A stretch of DNA of 38,302 nucleotides, from positions 1 to 38,302 of IMG/VR virus record IMGVR_UViG_3300046515_000180. One strand, given 5' to 3'. Position numbers and translations under genes: made by a program. This document shows, in pieces, positions 28,688 to 35,079 of this stretch (positions are counted from its first letter, which is position 1; every line of letters starts with the position of its first letter). Source of the DNA: a virus. The notes below the pieces were generated by a model. It was not told the DNA's origin, ran no database searches, and was given only the letters and a program-made list of their open reading frames with translations.

Positions 28688-28863
28688 TGCCGGACACCTT
28701 CGGCGGTGAGTGGAATCGCCCCAAGAACCCCACCCGCGGCCACTCCCAACGCGAACTCCAAGACCGCGCCAGCTTCGACAACGAAGCGCAGACCGGATGC
28801 GGCGCGCTCTTCCTGTTCCTCGTCCTCGCCGCCGTCGCAGTCCTCGGACTGGCGCTCTCGTAA
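28687..28863 (+). CDS. Small single-span membrane protein
   Basis: 58 residues, ATG at 28687 (TGATG overlap), stop TAA at 28861. It starts MPDTFGGEWNRPKNPTRGHS, then RELQDRASFDNEAQTGC, and the last 20 residues (ALFLFLVLAAVAVLGLALS) are one membrane span with almost no residues after it, a tail-anchored arrangement. Function unknown. Confidence 0.6.
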   Translation: MPDTFGGEWNRPKNPTRGHSQRELQDRASFDNEAQTGCGALFLFLVLAAVAVLGLALS

Positions 28864-28886
28864 CAACCGCCGCCCCACCAGATCGG

Positions 28887-28921
28887 CCGGCCCCCGCGAA
28901 ATCTCCCCCCGCGGGGGCCGG
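28887..28921 (+). terminator. Terminator-like hairpin
   Basis: CCGGCCCCCGC (28887-28897) and GCGGGGGCCGG (28911-28921) pair perfectly over 11 bases. It follows the 28863 stop and precedes the lipoprotein gene. Confidence 0.65.
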
Positions 28922-28945
28922 TCTCACCCCAGGAGATCTCAGCTC

Positions 28946-29278
28946 ATGAACACCCGCCACGTCCTCGCCGCCATAGTCGCCGCCGCCGCGTTCGCTCTCA
29001 CCGCCTGCACCAGCACCACCCCGAACACCGACCCCACCCCGGCCCCCAAGCCCGCGGCCATCGACACCACCACCACCAGCAGCGACGACATGACGCAAGC
29101 CATCGTCGACCTCTCGTGGGCGCAGCAGACCGAGGACGACAAAGACGCCATGTGCTTCGGCCTCGCGCTCTACGGCACCGACTGGGGTGCCGAGCAGATG
29201 CGCATCGGCGCCGGCAACGAGTCCGTCGACTGGGACAGAGCCGCCGTCCTCGTCGAAGCGAAGTGCGCGCAGCGCTAA
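28946..29278 (+). CDS. Predicted lipoprotein
   Basis: 110 residues, ATG at 28946 with AGGAG upstream. The signal peptide MNTRHVLAAIVAAAAFALTA is followed by Cys21 in a lipobox (LTAC), then a Thr/Pro-rich tether (PNTDPTPAPKPAAIDTTTTS) and an acidic helical domain with two Cys (AMCFGLALYG, VEAKC). Expected location: outer face of the cytoplasmic membrane. Prophage lipoproteins of this size can cause superinfection exclusion; that role is inference. Confidence 0.75.
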   Translation: MNTRHVLAAIVAAAAFALTACTSTTPNTDPTPAPKPAAIDTTTTSSDDMTQAIVDLSWAQQTEDDKDAMCFGLALYGTDWGAEQMRIGAGNESVDWDRAAVLVEAKCAQR

Positions 29279-29314
29279 CCCGCACCGTCCTCTCCTCGCC
29301 ACCCGGAGACCCAC

Positions 29315-30178
29315 GTGAAGACCCGCACCGTCCAGCGCACGCGCCTGGTCCCGCACACCGTCGACGGCGAGACCGAACTCGTCCTCGACCGCTACGACGT
29401 CGAGGTCCCCCTCCCGCCCCGCGACTGGGACCAGACCGTCCGCACCGCCGTCACCGCCGGCGCCGCCATCCTCGTCACCGCCTGCGTCATCTGGTCCACC
29501 GCCAGCATCGGCGACCTCCTCGCTCGCGTCACCGTCACCGCGGCCGCGTACGGCGCAGCAGCCGTCTTCGACCTCACGTGGATCATCTGCATGGGCGTCG
29601 AGTGGCTGTTCCGCTACGACCCCGACCGCGCCCGGCTGCCCCGCATCGCCGGGCACTTCGCCCTCGGTATCGCCATGCTCGCTGTCGGCGCGCACGGCTA
29701 CCTCGCCGGGGTGTGGGCGATCGGCGCGGTCGGTGCCGCCGTGTCTGGTCTCGCGAAGGGGGCGTGGACCGTCGTCATGCGCGTCCACGCCCGGCCGCTC
29801 GACAGCCGCACCCAGCAGTGGGTGGCGAAGCGGCGCGCCATGCTCGACGGGCAGCTCGCGATGATCCCGATCCGGCGCGAGCACCAGCGCGGGCAGAACA
29901 TCCTCGACGCGGAGCGCCACGCCCTCACCGCGGAATCCGGATCCGGAAATCCGGAGGCCGATCCGGAAGTTCCGGAGGAGCGTCCGGCGGATCCGGATCC
30001 CAAGGTCAGCGAGATCCACCCCGGCGCCCCGACCACGAGGGATGCCGTCCGGACAGCGTGGGATTCCGGAATCCAGGACCCGGACGCAGTCCTCCGCTAC
30101 GTCCGGACGGCCACCGGCAAGGACGTCCCGCAGGACACCGTCACCCGCTACCTCCGGGCGCTGCGAGTGGGGGCGTGA
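29315..30178 (+). CDS. Spd-like (SpdB / DUF2637-type) membrane protein with C-terminal DNA-binding-like part
   Basis: 287 residues, GTG at 29315 with CGGAGA upstream. A polar N-terminus (residues 1-43) precedes four hydrophobic segments between about 46 and 150 (TAGAAILVTACVIWSTASIG, AAAVFDLTWIICMGVEWLF, FALGIAMLAVGAHGYLAGVW and the following one). This resembles the SpdB spread proteins of Streptomyces conjugative plasmids. A basic cytoplasmic stretch, an acidic Pro-rich linker coded by a TCCGGA-rich DNA array, and a final helical domain (DAVLRYVRTATGKDVPQDTV) that looks like a small helix-turn-helix complete it. The plasmid role is intramycelial spread; the role in a phage is unknown. Confidence 0.65.
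   Translation: MKTRTVQRTRLVPHTVDGETELVLDRYDVEVPLPPRDWDQTVRTAVTAGAAILVTACVIWSTASIGDLLARVTVTAAAYGAAAVFDLTWIICMGVEWLFRYDPDRARLPRIAGHFALGIAMLAVGAHGYLAGVWAIGAVGAAVSGLAKGAWTVVMRVHARPLDSRTQQWVAKRRAMLDGQLAMIPIRREHQRGQNILDAERHALTAESGSGNPEADPEVPEERPADPDPKVSEIHPGAPTTRDAVRTAWDSGIQDPDAVLRYVRTATGKDVPQDTVTRYLRALRVGA
29936..30107. repeat. Array of TCCGGA palindromes, clt-like in appearance
   Basis: TCCGGA occurs nine times in 172 bases: 29936, 29942, 29950, 29962, 29971, 29992, 30048, 30065 and 30102. The 8-mer GATCCGGA is present at 29940, 29960 and 29990, and GACCCGGA at 30077. GACCCGGA is the repeat bound by the conjugative translocase TraB of Streptomyces plasmid pSVH1, as I recall it. The array codes for a low-complexity linker of the Spd-like protein. 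Confidence 0.5.
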
Positions 30179-30345
30179 TGCTCCTCGGCCTAGTCGTCTT
30201 CCCGGTGCTCACGCTCCTCGCCGCGGCCGGCCTCCACGCCATCGCGCCCCACCACTACCGCGGCGAATACCTGCTGCCCGCTGCGCGCACCGTCGCCGTC
30301 ATCACCACCGCTGCCGCTTTCGTCGCGGCCGTCTGGAGCCACTGA
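30178..30345 (+). CDS. Small membrane protein of the Spd-like cluster
   Basis: 55 residues, ATG at 30178 (overlap with the preceding TGA). Two hydrophobic segments (LLGLVVFPVLTLLAAAGLHA and VAVITTAAAFVAAVW) with a short polar loop. Coupled to the Spd-like gene; probably in the same membrane complex. Function unknown. Confidence 0.6.
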   Translation: MLLGLVVFPVLTLLAAAGLHAIAPHHYRGEYLLPAARTVAVITTAAAFVAAVWSH

Positions 30346-30346
30346 A

Positions 30347-30853
30347 ATGCCGTACACGATGATCAGCCTGGGCGGTGTCGCCGTCGGCGTCGGCATCGTC
30401 CTCATGTACCTCATCCGCTGGTGGTTCAAGGAGAAGCGCCAGTGGACCGCGCTCGTCCCGTTCGTCCTTTCCCACATCTACGGGCTGCTCGCCGCGCTCG
30501 CCACGTTCGGCGCAGCGTCCGCACTCGGCATCGTCACCTGGGCCGTCATCTGGGCCGCGAACGGCGCGGGCTACCTGGGTCTCGTGTGGGGCGTCGGCGG
30601 CAACGACCGCGATGTGACCCGCGGGAACCCGGTTGCGCTCACCGACGGCGGGTTCGTGATCGTGTTCCTGTTCACGCTCGTGTTCATCGCCCTGATCAAG
30701 TGGGCGCCCAAGGTGCCGAACGGAAAGCTGTACGCAGGCGCCTTCTCGGGGATCTGCTTGGCCCTGTCCGGCGGTGTGGCGGGTGTGGCTGCGGTGCCGC
30801 TCGGCAGCGCGGTGAACCTGCTCGGGTCCGGTTTCACGGGCGCCTTGGGATGA
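30347..30853 (+). CDS. Multi-span membrane protein of the Spd-like cluster
   Basis: 168 residues, ATG at 30347. Five hydrophobic segments: about 5-22, 38-58 (FVLSHIYGLLAALATFGAAS), 60-80, 100-116 (GGFVIVFLFTLVFIALIKW) and 128-160. An N-terminal basic loop follows the first span (RWWFKEKRQW). Its position between two Spd-type genes suggests a role with them at the membrane. No family was recognised with certainty. Confidence 0.6.
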   Translation: MPYTMISLGGVAVGVGIVLMYLIRWWFKEKRQWTALVPFVLSHIYGLLAALATFGAASALGIVTWAVIWAANGAGYLGLVWGVGGNDRDVTRGNPVALTDGGFVIVFLFTLVFIALIKWAPKVPNGKLYAGAFSGICLALSGGVAGVAAVPLGSAVNLLGSGFTGALG

Positions 30854-31527
30854 GCGCTGAGACCGAGCCCGAGACCGACGAGGCCGGAGAACCGGGGGAG
30901 TCCGAGGAGCCGGGGGAGCCTGCCGGAATGAGCGAGCGCACGGCGAAAATCGTGCTGCTCACGGTCGGCCTCCTGGCGATGTGGGGGATCGTCGCCGTTC
31001 TTCCAGAGACCGCGTATTTCGTGGCCGGGATCATGGCCTGCCGGGGCTGGCAGAAAGCCCGCGGATGGATCGGCCGGCACGGCGAGGACAAGGCCAGCGA
31101 GCCTGAGCCGGAGGCCGACGAGACGGTGGCTGGTGCCGCCGAGACGTGGCGCGTGCCGACGTTCCACGAGCTGTGCGAGTCCCTCGCCCGCGTGGGTACG
31201 CCGCACGCGCACATCGCTGTCCTCGCTCACGACTTGGGCACGACGCCCGAGCGGGTGCGTGAGGCGCTCGACGCGTGCGGCGTCCAGGTGGAGGCCGTCC
31301 GCATGCAGGGCAGGGGCTCATCCACGGGCGTGAAGGGCGATGCTCTCCCCACTCCCCGACCGACCCTAGGGGGCGTTGTTGGTGCAGGTCAGCCCGCCAA
31401 CAACGACAACAACAACGATCCGGGCGACCCCTCCGAGAAGGGGTTGCGTGTACAGCCCATCGGCCAGGCCGGAACCCTCATCAACAACCCGGCTGACGCT
31501 GTCCGCCACCACCAGGTCGGCAAGTAG
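30850..31527 (+). CDS. Spd-like protein: membrane span plus cytoplasmic helical domain
   Basis: 225 residues, ATG at 30850 overlapping the upstream stop. An acidic N-terminus (about 25 residues rich in Glu and Pro) precedes one or two spans (IVLLTVGLLAMWGIVAVLPE, AYFVAGIMACRGW). Then comes an acidic linker and a small domain at 105-155 (FHELCESLARVGTPHAHIAV, LGTTPERVREALDACGVQVE), typical of SpdB2-type spread proteins as I recall them. The C-terminus is an Asn/Gly-rich tail. The plasmid-spread assignment is tentative. Confidence 0.6.
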   Translation: MSAETEPETDEAGEPGESEEPGEPAGMSERTAKIVLLTVGLLAMWGIVAVLPETAYFVAGIMACRGWQKARGWIGRHGEDKASEPEPEADETVAGAAETWRVPTFHELCESLARVGTPHAHIAVLAHDLGTTPERVREALDACGVQVEAVRMQGRGSSTGVKGDALPTPRPTLGGVVGAGQPANNDNNNDPGDPSEKGLRVQPIGQAGTLINNPADAVRHHQVGK

Positions 31528-31539
31528 CAGAACCTCCTC

Positions 31540-31571
31540 GGCCCCGTCGCGAACTCTCCCGCGGCGGGGCC
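31540..31571 (+). terminator. Intrinsic terminator after the Spd-like cluster
   Basis: GGCCCCGTCGCG (31540-31551) pairs with CGCGGCGGGGCC (31560-31571) with one T-G pair and is followed by TTCGT. It starts 12 bases after the last Spd-like stop. Confidence 0.75.
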
Positions 31572-31592
31572 TTCGTGCGCCATCCTGAGCTC

Positions 31593-31772
31593 ATGCCAGC
31601 CGCGCTGAAGTTCACCGGGGAAGACAAGGACATGACGCTCGACGAGCTCGCCGCGTTCGTCGACGCAGCCCGGAAGGCCGGCGTGCCGCGGGACAACCCG
31701 ATCCGTGCGGAGCTGTCGACAAGCGGCAAGATCAAGCAGGTTGAAATCGCGATGGACGAGGACGACGACTGA
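31593..31772 (+). CDS. Small acidic hypothetical protein
   Basis: 59 residues, ATG at 31593; a GTG at 31575 in frame would overlap the terminator's trailing sequence and is less likely. MTLDELAAFVDAARKAGVPR resembles a short helical domain common in Streptomyces small proteins, followed by a strand (IKQVEIAMDEDDD) and an acidic end. Flanked by two terminators, so it forms its own transcript. Function unknown. Confidence 0.55.
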   Translation: MPAALKFTGEDKDMTLDELAAFVDAARKAGVPRDNPIRAELSTSGKIKQVEIAMDEDDD

Positions 31773-31824
31773 CCGGCCTGCCACACTGGAGGCTGCACGC
31801 CGGGTAACGCCCGGCACCCCTGAA

Positions 31825-31862
31825 GAAGGCCTCGCCGCAATCCCCCCGTCGGCGGGGCCTTC
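31825..31862 (+). terminator. Intrinsic terminator
   Basis: GAAGGCCTCGCCG (31825-31837) with CGGCGGGGCCTTC (31850-31862), a 13-base stem with one T-G pair. It follows the 31772 stop and isolates the lipoprotein gene downstream. Confidence 0.7.
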
Positions 31863-31930
31863 GCCATTCCGTCGCGGGCTGTCGGTGGCCGGCGCTACGA
31901 TCCGGGCCACACACCGTCCTTGGGGGGACC

Positions 31931-32347
31931 ATGCGCCACACCACCACCGTCCTGCTCGCCACCCTGCTGCTCGCCGGGGGCGCCGTCGGCTGCTCGAAGT
32001 CCGGCGACGAGAACGCCAAGGACTGCGCCGCCGCGCTCACGGAGCGGATCGGAGGCAAGCCCGCGGACAAGCTGACTGTCAGCGAGGCGAAGGAGCGGGT
32101 CGACGCGTTCGACGAGACGCTCGCGGGCATGGTCCGGTCCGGGTATGAGAGCCAGGCTAACGACGCGTTTGCCAAGCTGGAGAAGAAGACGGAGCAGGGC
32201 GGGAAGGGACGGCCGGAGGCGTGCAAGTCGGTCTCGAAGGACGACTACACCGCGCTGCAGATGGCCACGGCGATCAATGGGTTGGGGTGGACGGGGGAGG
32301 ACGGCCAGTTCGATAAGTTGAAGATGGCGGAGGGCCTCGGTAGCTAG
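31931..32347 (+). CDS. Predicted lipoprotein
   Basis: 138 residues, ATG at 31931 with GGGGGGA just upstream. Signal peptide MRHTTTVLLATLLLAGGAVG with lipobox Cys21, then a charged helical domain (CAAALTERIGGKPADKLTVS, KERVDAFDETLAGMVRSGYE) with Cys near 32 and 97. Own transcription unit: terminators lie on both sides and a -10-like TACGAT is at 31896-31901. A surface-exposed lysogenic conversion or exclusion protein is a reasonable guess. Not recognised as a family. Confidence 0.75.
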   Translation: MRHTTTVLLATLLLAGGAVGCSKSGDENAKDCAAALTERIGGKPADKLTVSEAKERVDAFDETLAGMVRSGYESQANDAFAKLEKKTEQGGKGRPEACKSVSKDDYTALQMATAINGLGWTGEDGQFDKLKMAEGLGS

Positions 32348-32366
32348 CGTCCGCCTTGGCGTGCAG

Positions 32367-32398
32367 AGGCCCCGCTCCGGGTGGTCCGGGCGGGGCCT
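32367..32398. terminator. Bidirectional terminator
   Basis: AGGCCCCGC (32367-32375) with GCGGGGCCT (32390-32398), perfect 9 bases, followed by TCGT. It lies between the rightward lipoprotein gene and the leftward genes ending at 32414. Confidence 0.65.
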
Positions 32399-32413
32399 TC
32401 GTCATGCGGTGGG

Positions 32414-32692
32414 CTACAGGAATCGCTCCGGTGCTGGAGCCGTCCGGAACCGATGCCCGCAAGGGTCGACGTCGATCTCCAGCACCAGCCCGTCAGAGCC
32501 TCGGTCGTACGTGGACCATGCGCACTGCTCCGCCGGTACCCCGCACTCGGGGCAGCCGGGCAGCGGTACGCGCTGCGCGCCGTCGATGAGCAGGTCGATG
32601 GCCTCGGCGTGGATGTAGTTGCGGCGCTTCTCGAATGCCTCGTCGAACGTTGTGGCCCTGTCGCCGTTGAGCGGGATGCGGTCTCCGCTCAC
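32414..32692 (-). CDS. Hypothetical zinc-knuckle protein
   Basis: 92 residues, GTG at 32692 overlapping the upstream gene's stop (GTGA). FEKRRNYIHAEAIDLLIDGA, then LPGCPECGVPAEQCAW and a later VDPCGHRFR, giving Cys/His pairs for a zinc site. Similar in build to the next gene upstream (CPACG...SPCGHRFR), so the two may be diverged duplicates. Function unknown. Confidence 0.6.
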   Translation of the reverse strand: MSGDRIPLNGDRATTFDEAFEKRRNYIHAEAIDLLIDGAQRVPLPGCPECGVPAEQCAWSTYDRGSDGLVLEIDVDPCGHRFRTAPAPERFL

Positions 32693-32985
32693 GTGGTGGG
32701 CTCCTCGTCCGGGCGCACCGGGCCCGCGCTCGGGTCGACCACCGCACGGAAGCGGTGCCCACACGGCGACCAGCGCATGAGCAGCGCTGTCTCGTACACG
32801 CCGAACCGGGGATCCTCTACCCGCTCGTCGATGCGCTCGGCAGTAGTCCCACACGCGGGGCAGGGTGGGAGCGGCGGTAGAGGCTTGCCGCGCACGATCG
32901 TACCGAGGGCCTGCACGGGCCGGTTGTTGAGCTGCCGTCGCAGTGCGGCTACCTGCTCGCTGGTGAGCTGCTGCGGCTCGCTCAT
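32689..32985 (-). CDS. Hypothetical zinc-knuckle protein, paralog-like to the downstream gene
   Basis: 98 residues, ATG at 32985 with GAGGAG upstream. The helical N-terminus SEPQQLTSEQVAALRRQLNN is followed by PPCPACGTTAERIDERVEDP and RWSPCGHRFRAVVDP. The CPxCG and PCGHRFR pattern is shared with the protein at 32414. Its ATG overlaps the stop of the RHH regulator gene, so all three form one leftward operon. Confidence 0.6.
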   Translation of the reverse strand: MSEPQQLTSEQVAALRRQLNNRPVQALGTIVRGKPLPPLPPCPACGTTAERIDERVEDPRFGVYETALLMRWSPCGHRFRAVVDPSAGPVRPDEEPTT

Positions 32986-33179
32986 GCGTTCTTCTCCTCG
33001 CTGCTCACCGGGCGCCCCGGCAGGCCGGCGTTCTCGCGCCCGAGGTACCAGCGGATGAACTCTCGGACGACGCGGGTACGTTCGCGGTCGCCGACGGCCT
33101 GGCCGAAGGACTTCCACTCGTCGTCTGGGATGCGGAGTTGGCGGAGCGGGGTGTGGCCTTCGGTCCTCTGCTTGGGCAT
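32982..33179 (-). CDS. Ribbon-helix-helix (Arc/CopG-type) repressor candidate
   Basis: 65 residues, ATG at 33179. A basic N-terminus with a strand LRQLRIPDDEWKSFGQAVGD and a helix ERTRVVREFIRWYLGREN matches the ribbon-helix-helix fold, where the strand inserts into the major groove. Three TGTATATACA-type sites lie just upstream in the divergent promoter region. The -10 (TAGAGT) is 6 bases from the start codon, so the transcript would be almost leaderless. Autoregulation and control of the divergent WYL gene are the likely roles. Confidence 0.75.
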   Translation of the reverse strand: MPKQRTEGHTPLRQLRIPDDEWKSFGQAVGDRERTRVVREFIRWYLGRENAGLPGRPVSSEEKNA

Positions 33180-33194
33180 GCCTCAACTCTAGTC

Positions 33195-33266
33195 GTGTAT
33201 ATGCATTGGGTCCACCAAAAGGCTTGACGTGTATATACACGAACCCTTAGTCTCTGTATATACACA
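33195..33266. promoter_or_regulatory. Divergent promoters with three palindromic operators
   Basis: Operator cores: TGTATATGCA (33196-33205), TGTATATACA within the perfect palindrome CGTGTATATACACG (33228-33241), and TGTATATACA (33255-33264). Rightward promoter: TTGACG (33224-33229), 18 bases, TAGTCT (33248-33253); its spacer contains the perfect operator. Leftward promoter: TGGACC, 17 bases, TAGAGT on the minus strand, with operator 1 in the spacer. Confidence 0.75.
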
Positions 33267-33285
33267 CCGAGCGAGGGGGCCACCG

Positions 33286-33675
33286 ATGAGGCACACGGCG
33301 AACGAGACCACCACCCAGACCCTCACCCGCCTCATCACCGCCCTCGACAAGCGCCACCCCGTCACCATCACCTACACCAAGGCCGACGGGTCGGAGACGA
33401 TTCGCACCGTCGAGCTGTACGACATCGTCGTCAGCGCCGCCGGCGACATCCTCCTGAAGGGCATGGACCGCGACAGCCAGGAAGCACGCTCCTTCCGGCT
33501 GGACCGCCTCGTCTCCTACACCACCCACCGCACCGCCTACACCGTCGCCCGGCCGGCTGCCGACGAGCCGAAGGTGCGCCCCGCCCACGGCCTCGCCACG
33601 ATCACCGTGCTCTACCCCGTCGACTGCCCCATCACCACCCGCGTCCAGCTCCTCGCCGACGCGCTCGCCGCCTAG
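33286..33675 (+). CDS. WYL-domain-like protein
   Basis: 129 residues, ATG at 33286. ITALDKRHPVTITYTKADGS, TIRTVELYDIVVSAAGDILL and SFRLDRLVSYTTHRTAYTV (each given in part) follow the beta-rich WYL fold. WYL modules sense ligands or nucleic acid and regulate transcription or defence systems. There is no helix-turn-helix, so this is a stand-alone sensor, divergent from the RHH repressor and under its operators. Confidence 0.7.
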   Translation: MRHTANETTTQTLTRLITALDKRHPVTITYTKADGSETIRTVELYDIVVSAAGDILLKGMDRDSQEARSFRLDRLVSYTTHRTAYTVARPAADEPKVRPAHGLATITVLYPVDCPITTRVQLLADALAA

Positions 33676-33684
33676 GAGGCCGCC

Positions 33685-33927
33685 ATGACCACGTACATCC
33701 CCGCCATCGGCGACCGCATCCTCGTCCGCCGCACCCCCGGCAACCACGGTCCCGTCGGCGTCATGACCGGCCTCGTCCTCAACGTCCTCACCGTTGGTGG
33801 CGTCGACGGGATCCTGCACTTCAAGTGCGAGCAGGGCGGCACCGTCTACCTCGCCACCAACGAGCAGATGGCCGAGATCGGGAAGACGCAGACGATCGAG
33901 CGCGCCCCCGACTCCCTCACCGCCTGA
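33685..33927 (+). CDS. Small beta-rich hypothetical protein
   Basis: 80 residues, ATG at 33685 with TAGGAGGC upstream, 9 bases after the WYL gene. Beta-rich (YIPAIGDRILVRRTPGNHGP, GVMTGLVLNVLTVGGVDGIL), perhaps a small SH3-like or OB-like barrel. Likely cotranscribed with the WYL gene. Function unknown. Confidence 0.6.
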   Translation: MTTYIPAIGDRILVRRTPGNHGPVGVMTGLVLNVLTVGGVDGILHFKCEQGGTVYLATNEQMAEIGKTQTIERAPDSLTA

Positions 33928-34017
33928 CCTATCCACCCGAATCCACCGCGATCGCCCGCCCGAGCACGAGAAGATTCTCCGCAGCGACTCCGCGCCCAAC
34001 ATCCCCAGAGGTTGCCC

Positions 34018-34278
34018 GTGCGTCTTCGGATTTCCATCCCGCTCCCCGGACCGTTCTCCATCGGCGGATCAATCCCGCTCACCAGCCGTCGGCGCCGACG
34101 CCGGTCCGGCTCCAGCTCAGCAGCCGATGTCTTCAAGCTGATCGGCTACATCGTCGTCGCTGAAGCGTGGCTCGCCTGGTGGCGCGTCAAGCCGTTCTAC
34201 CTGCTCGGCGTTCTCGTCCACCGCAAGGCGACCGGGCGGGACACGCCTATCTGGCGGTCCCGCAACGGCTGGTGGTAG
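34018..34278 (+). CDS. Hypothetical phage protein with one hydrophobic helix
   Basis: 86 residues from GTG 34018, chosen because AGAGG (34007-34011) is 6 bases upstream; a TTG at 34012 is too close to that RBS. The start VRLRISIPLPGPFSIGGSIP recalls a short N-terminal motif seen in Streptomyces phage proteins. A basic Ser-rich stretch and a hydrophobic helix (VFKLIGYIVVAEAWLAWW) follow. Function unknown. Last gene before the packaging module. Confidence 0.55.
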   Translation: MRLRISIPLPGPFSIGGSIPLTSRRRRRRSGSSSAADVFKLIGYIVVAEAWLAWWRVKPFYLLGVLVHRKATGRDTPIWRSRNGWW

Positions 34279-34313
34279 ACCGCCCCGCGCTCCCGCCCGT
34301 TCCTACGCATGCC

Positions 34314-34358
34314 GAAGGCCCGCATTCCCCGGACGCCCAGTCAGGGAAGCGGGCCTTC
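34314..34358 (+). terminator. Terminator between early and late regions
   Basis: GAAGGCCCGC (34314-34323) with GCGGGCCTTC (34349-34358) form a perfect 10-base stem, extended inside by TTCCC/GGGAA with a bulged A. It stands just before the small terminase gene and marks the early/late boundary. Confidence 0.75.
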
Positions 34359-34408
34359 ACCGCGTGCACCACCGTCCACCAGTTGCACACCCTCGTTACC
34401 ATCAGACC

Positions 34409-34954
34409 ATGGTTACCGGTAACAAGCCACCAGTACCGGCCGAGCCCGAACCCACCGCCGGCCACCCCACCGGTGACGGGCGCGCCCGCGACAGCCTCAA
34501 CCGCTTCGTCCGCACCCCCGAAAACGCGGCACGTGACGCCCGCGCAGCCGAACTCCGCGCCGAAGGTTGGACCTTGCAGGCGATCGCCGAAGAGCTCGGC
34601 TACTACGACAAAAGCGTCGCGCGTAAGGCCATCCGCGGTGTCCTCCGGGAAATCGTCCGCGGGCCCGCGGAGAAGTTGCTTCAGCTGCACATGGACCGGC
34701 TGGAGAACCTGTACGACGCGGCCCTTGACGTGCTGGAGACGGACCATGTGATCGTCTCCCACGGCAAGGTCGTCACCGGCGCGGACGGGCAACCGCTGAT
34801 GGACAGTGCGCCGAAGCTCGCCGCGATCCGCGAAGCACGGCAGACCCTCGACGCGTTCTGGAATCTGACCGGGATGAAGCAGCCCGCGAAGGTGGCCATC
34901 TCCGGGGGCGTCCGGTACGAGGTCGTCGGGGTCGACCCCGCGGACCTCACGTGA
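34409..34954 (+). CDS. terS: Terminase small subunit
   Basis: 181 residues, ATG at 34409. The helix-turn-helix region at about 40-75 (ARDARAAELRAEGWTLQAIA, then YYDKSVARKAIRGVLREIV) is followed by a long helical part (KLLQLHMDRLENLYDAALDV) and the C-terminal GGVRYEVVGVDPADL. Size and order before a large terminase identify it. It recognises the packaging site on viral DNA and hands it to the large subunit. The first codons carry a perfect 12-base palindrome. Its stop overlaps the next frame's GTG at 34951. Confidence 0.88.
   Translation: MVTGNKPPVPAEPEPTAGHPTGDGRARDSLNRFVRTPENAARDARAAELRAEGWTLQAIAEELGYYDKSVARKAIRGVLREIVRGPAEKLLQLHMDRLENLYDAALDVLETDHVIVSHGKVVTGADGQPLMDSAPKLAAIREARQTLDAFWNLTGMKQPAKVAISGGVRYEVVGVDPADLT
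34412..34423. promoter_or_regulatory. Perfect palindrome over codons 2-5 of the small terminase gene
   Basis: GTTACCGGTAAC is fully symmetric and starts one base after the ATG's first two bases. A direct GTTACC copy lies at 34396-34401, 16 bases before. It may be a late-gene operator or a terminase-binding (cos/pac) element; no T- or A-rich cos hallmark is clear. Confidence 0.45.
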
Positions 34955-35079
34955 GCTGCCAAGTTCCGCCGCGTGTGGGGCAGTTGACCTGCGGAAACGA
35001 TAGAATCAGGAGCAACGGAGGACCCCGGCGACGGCGCCAACCGTCCCGGGGCATGGCCGACCTGAGAGAGCAGATCGAC

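Noticed and set aside
28103-30019. Very long minus-strand open frame (638 codons)
   Set aside because: It is antisense to five well-supported coupled genes and runs through a palindromic operator and hairpins. Its composition (Gly/Val/Asp/Arg strings) is typical of a shadow frame in GC-rich DNA.
29936-30107. Replication origin at the TCCGGA array
   Set aside because: The repeats are short, irregularly spaced palindromes without an AT-rich or strand-biased tract and lie far from replication genes; a clt-like or protein-binding array is a better reading.
35023-35051. Group I intron or riboswitch before the endonuclease VII gene
   Set aside because: Only one hairpin is visible and no conserved core or P/Q/R/S-type pairing could be recognised.
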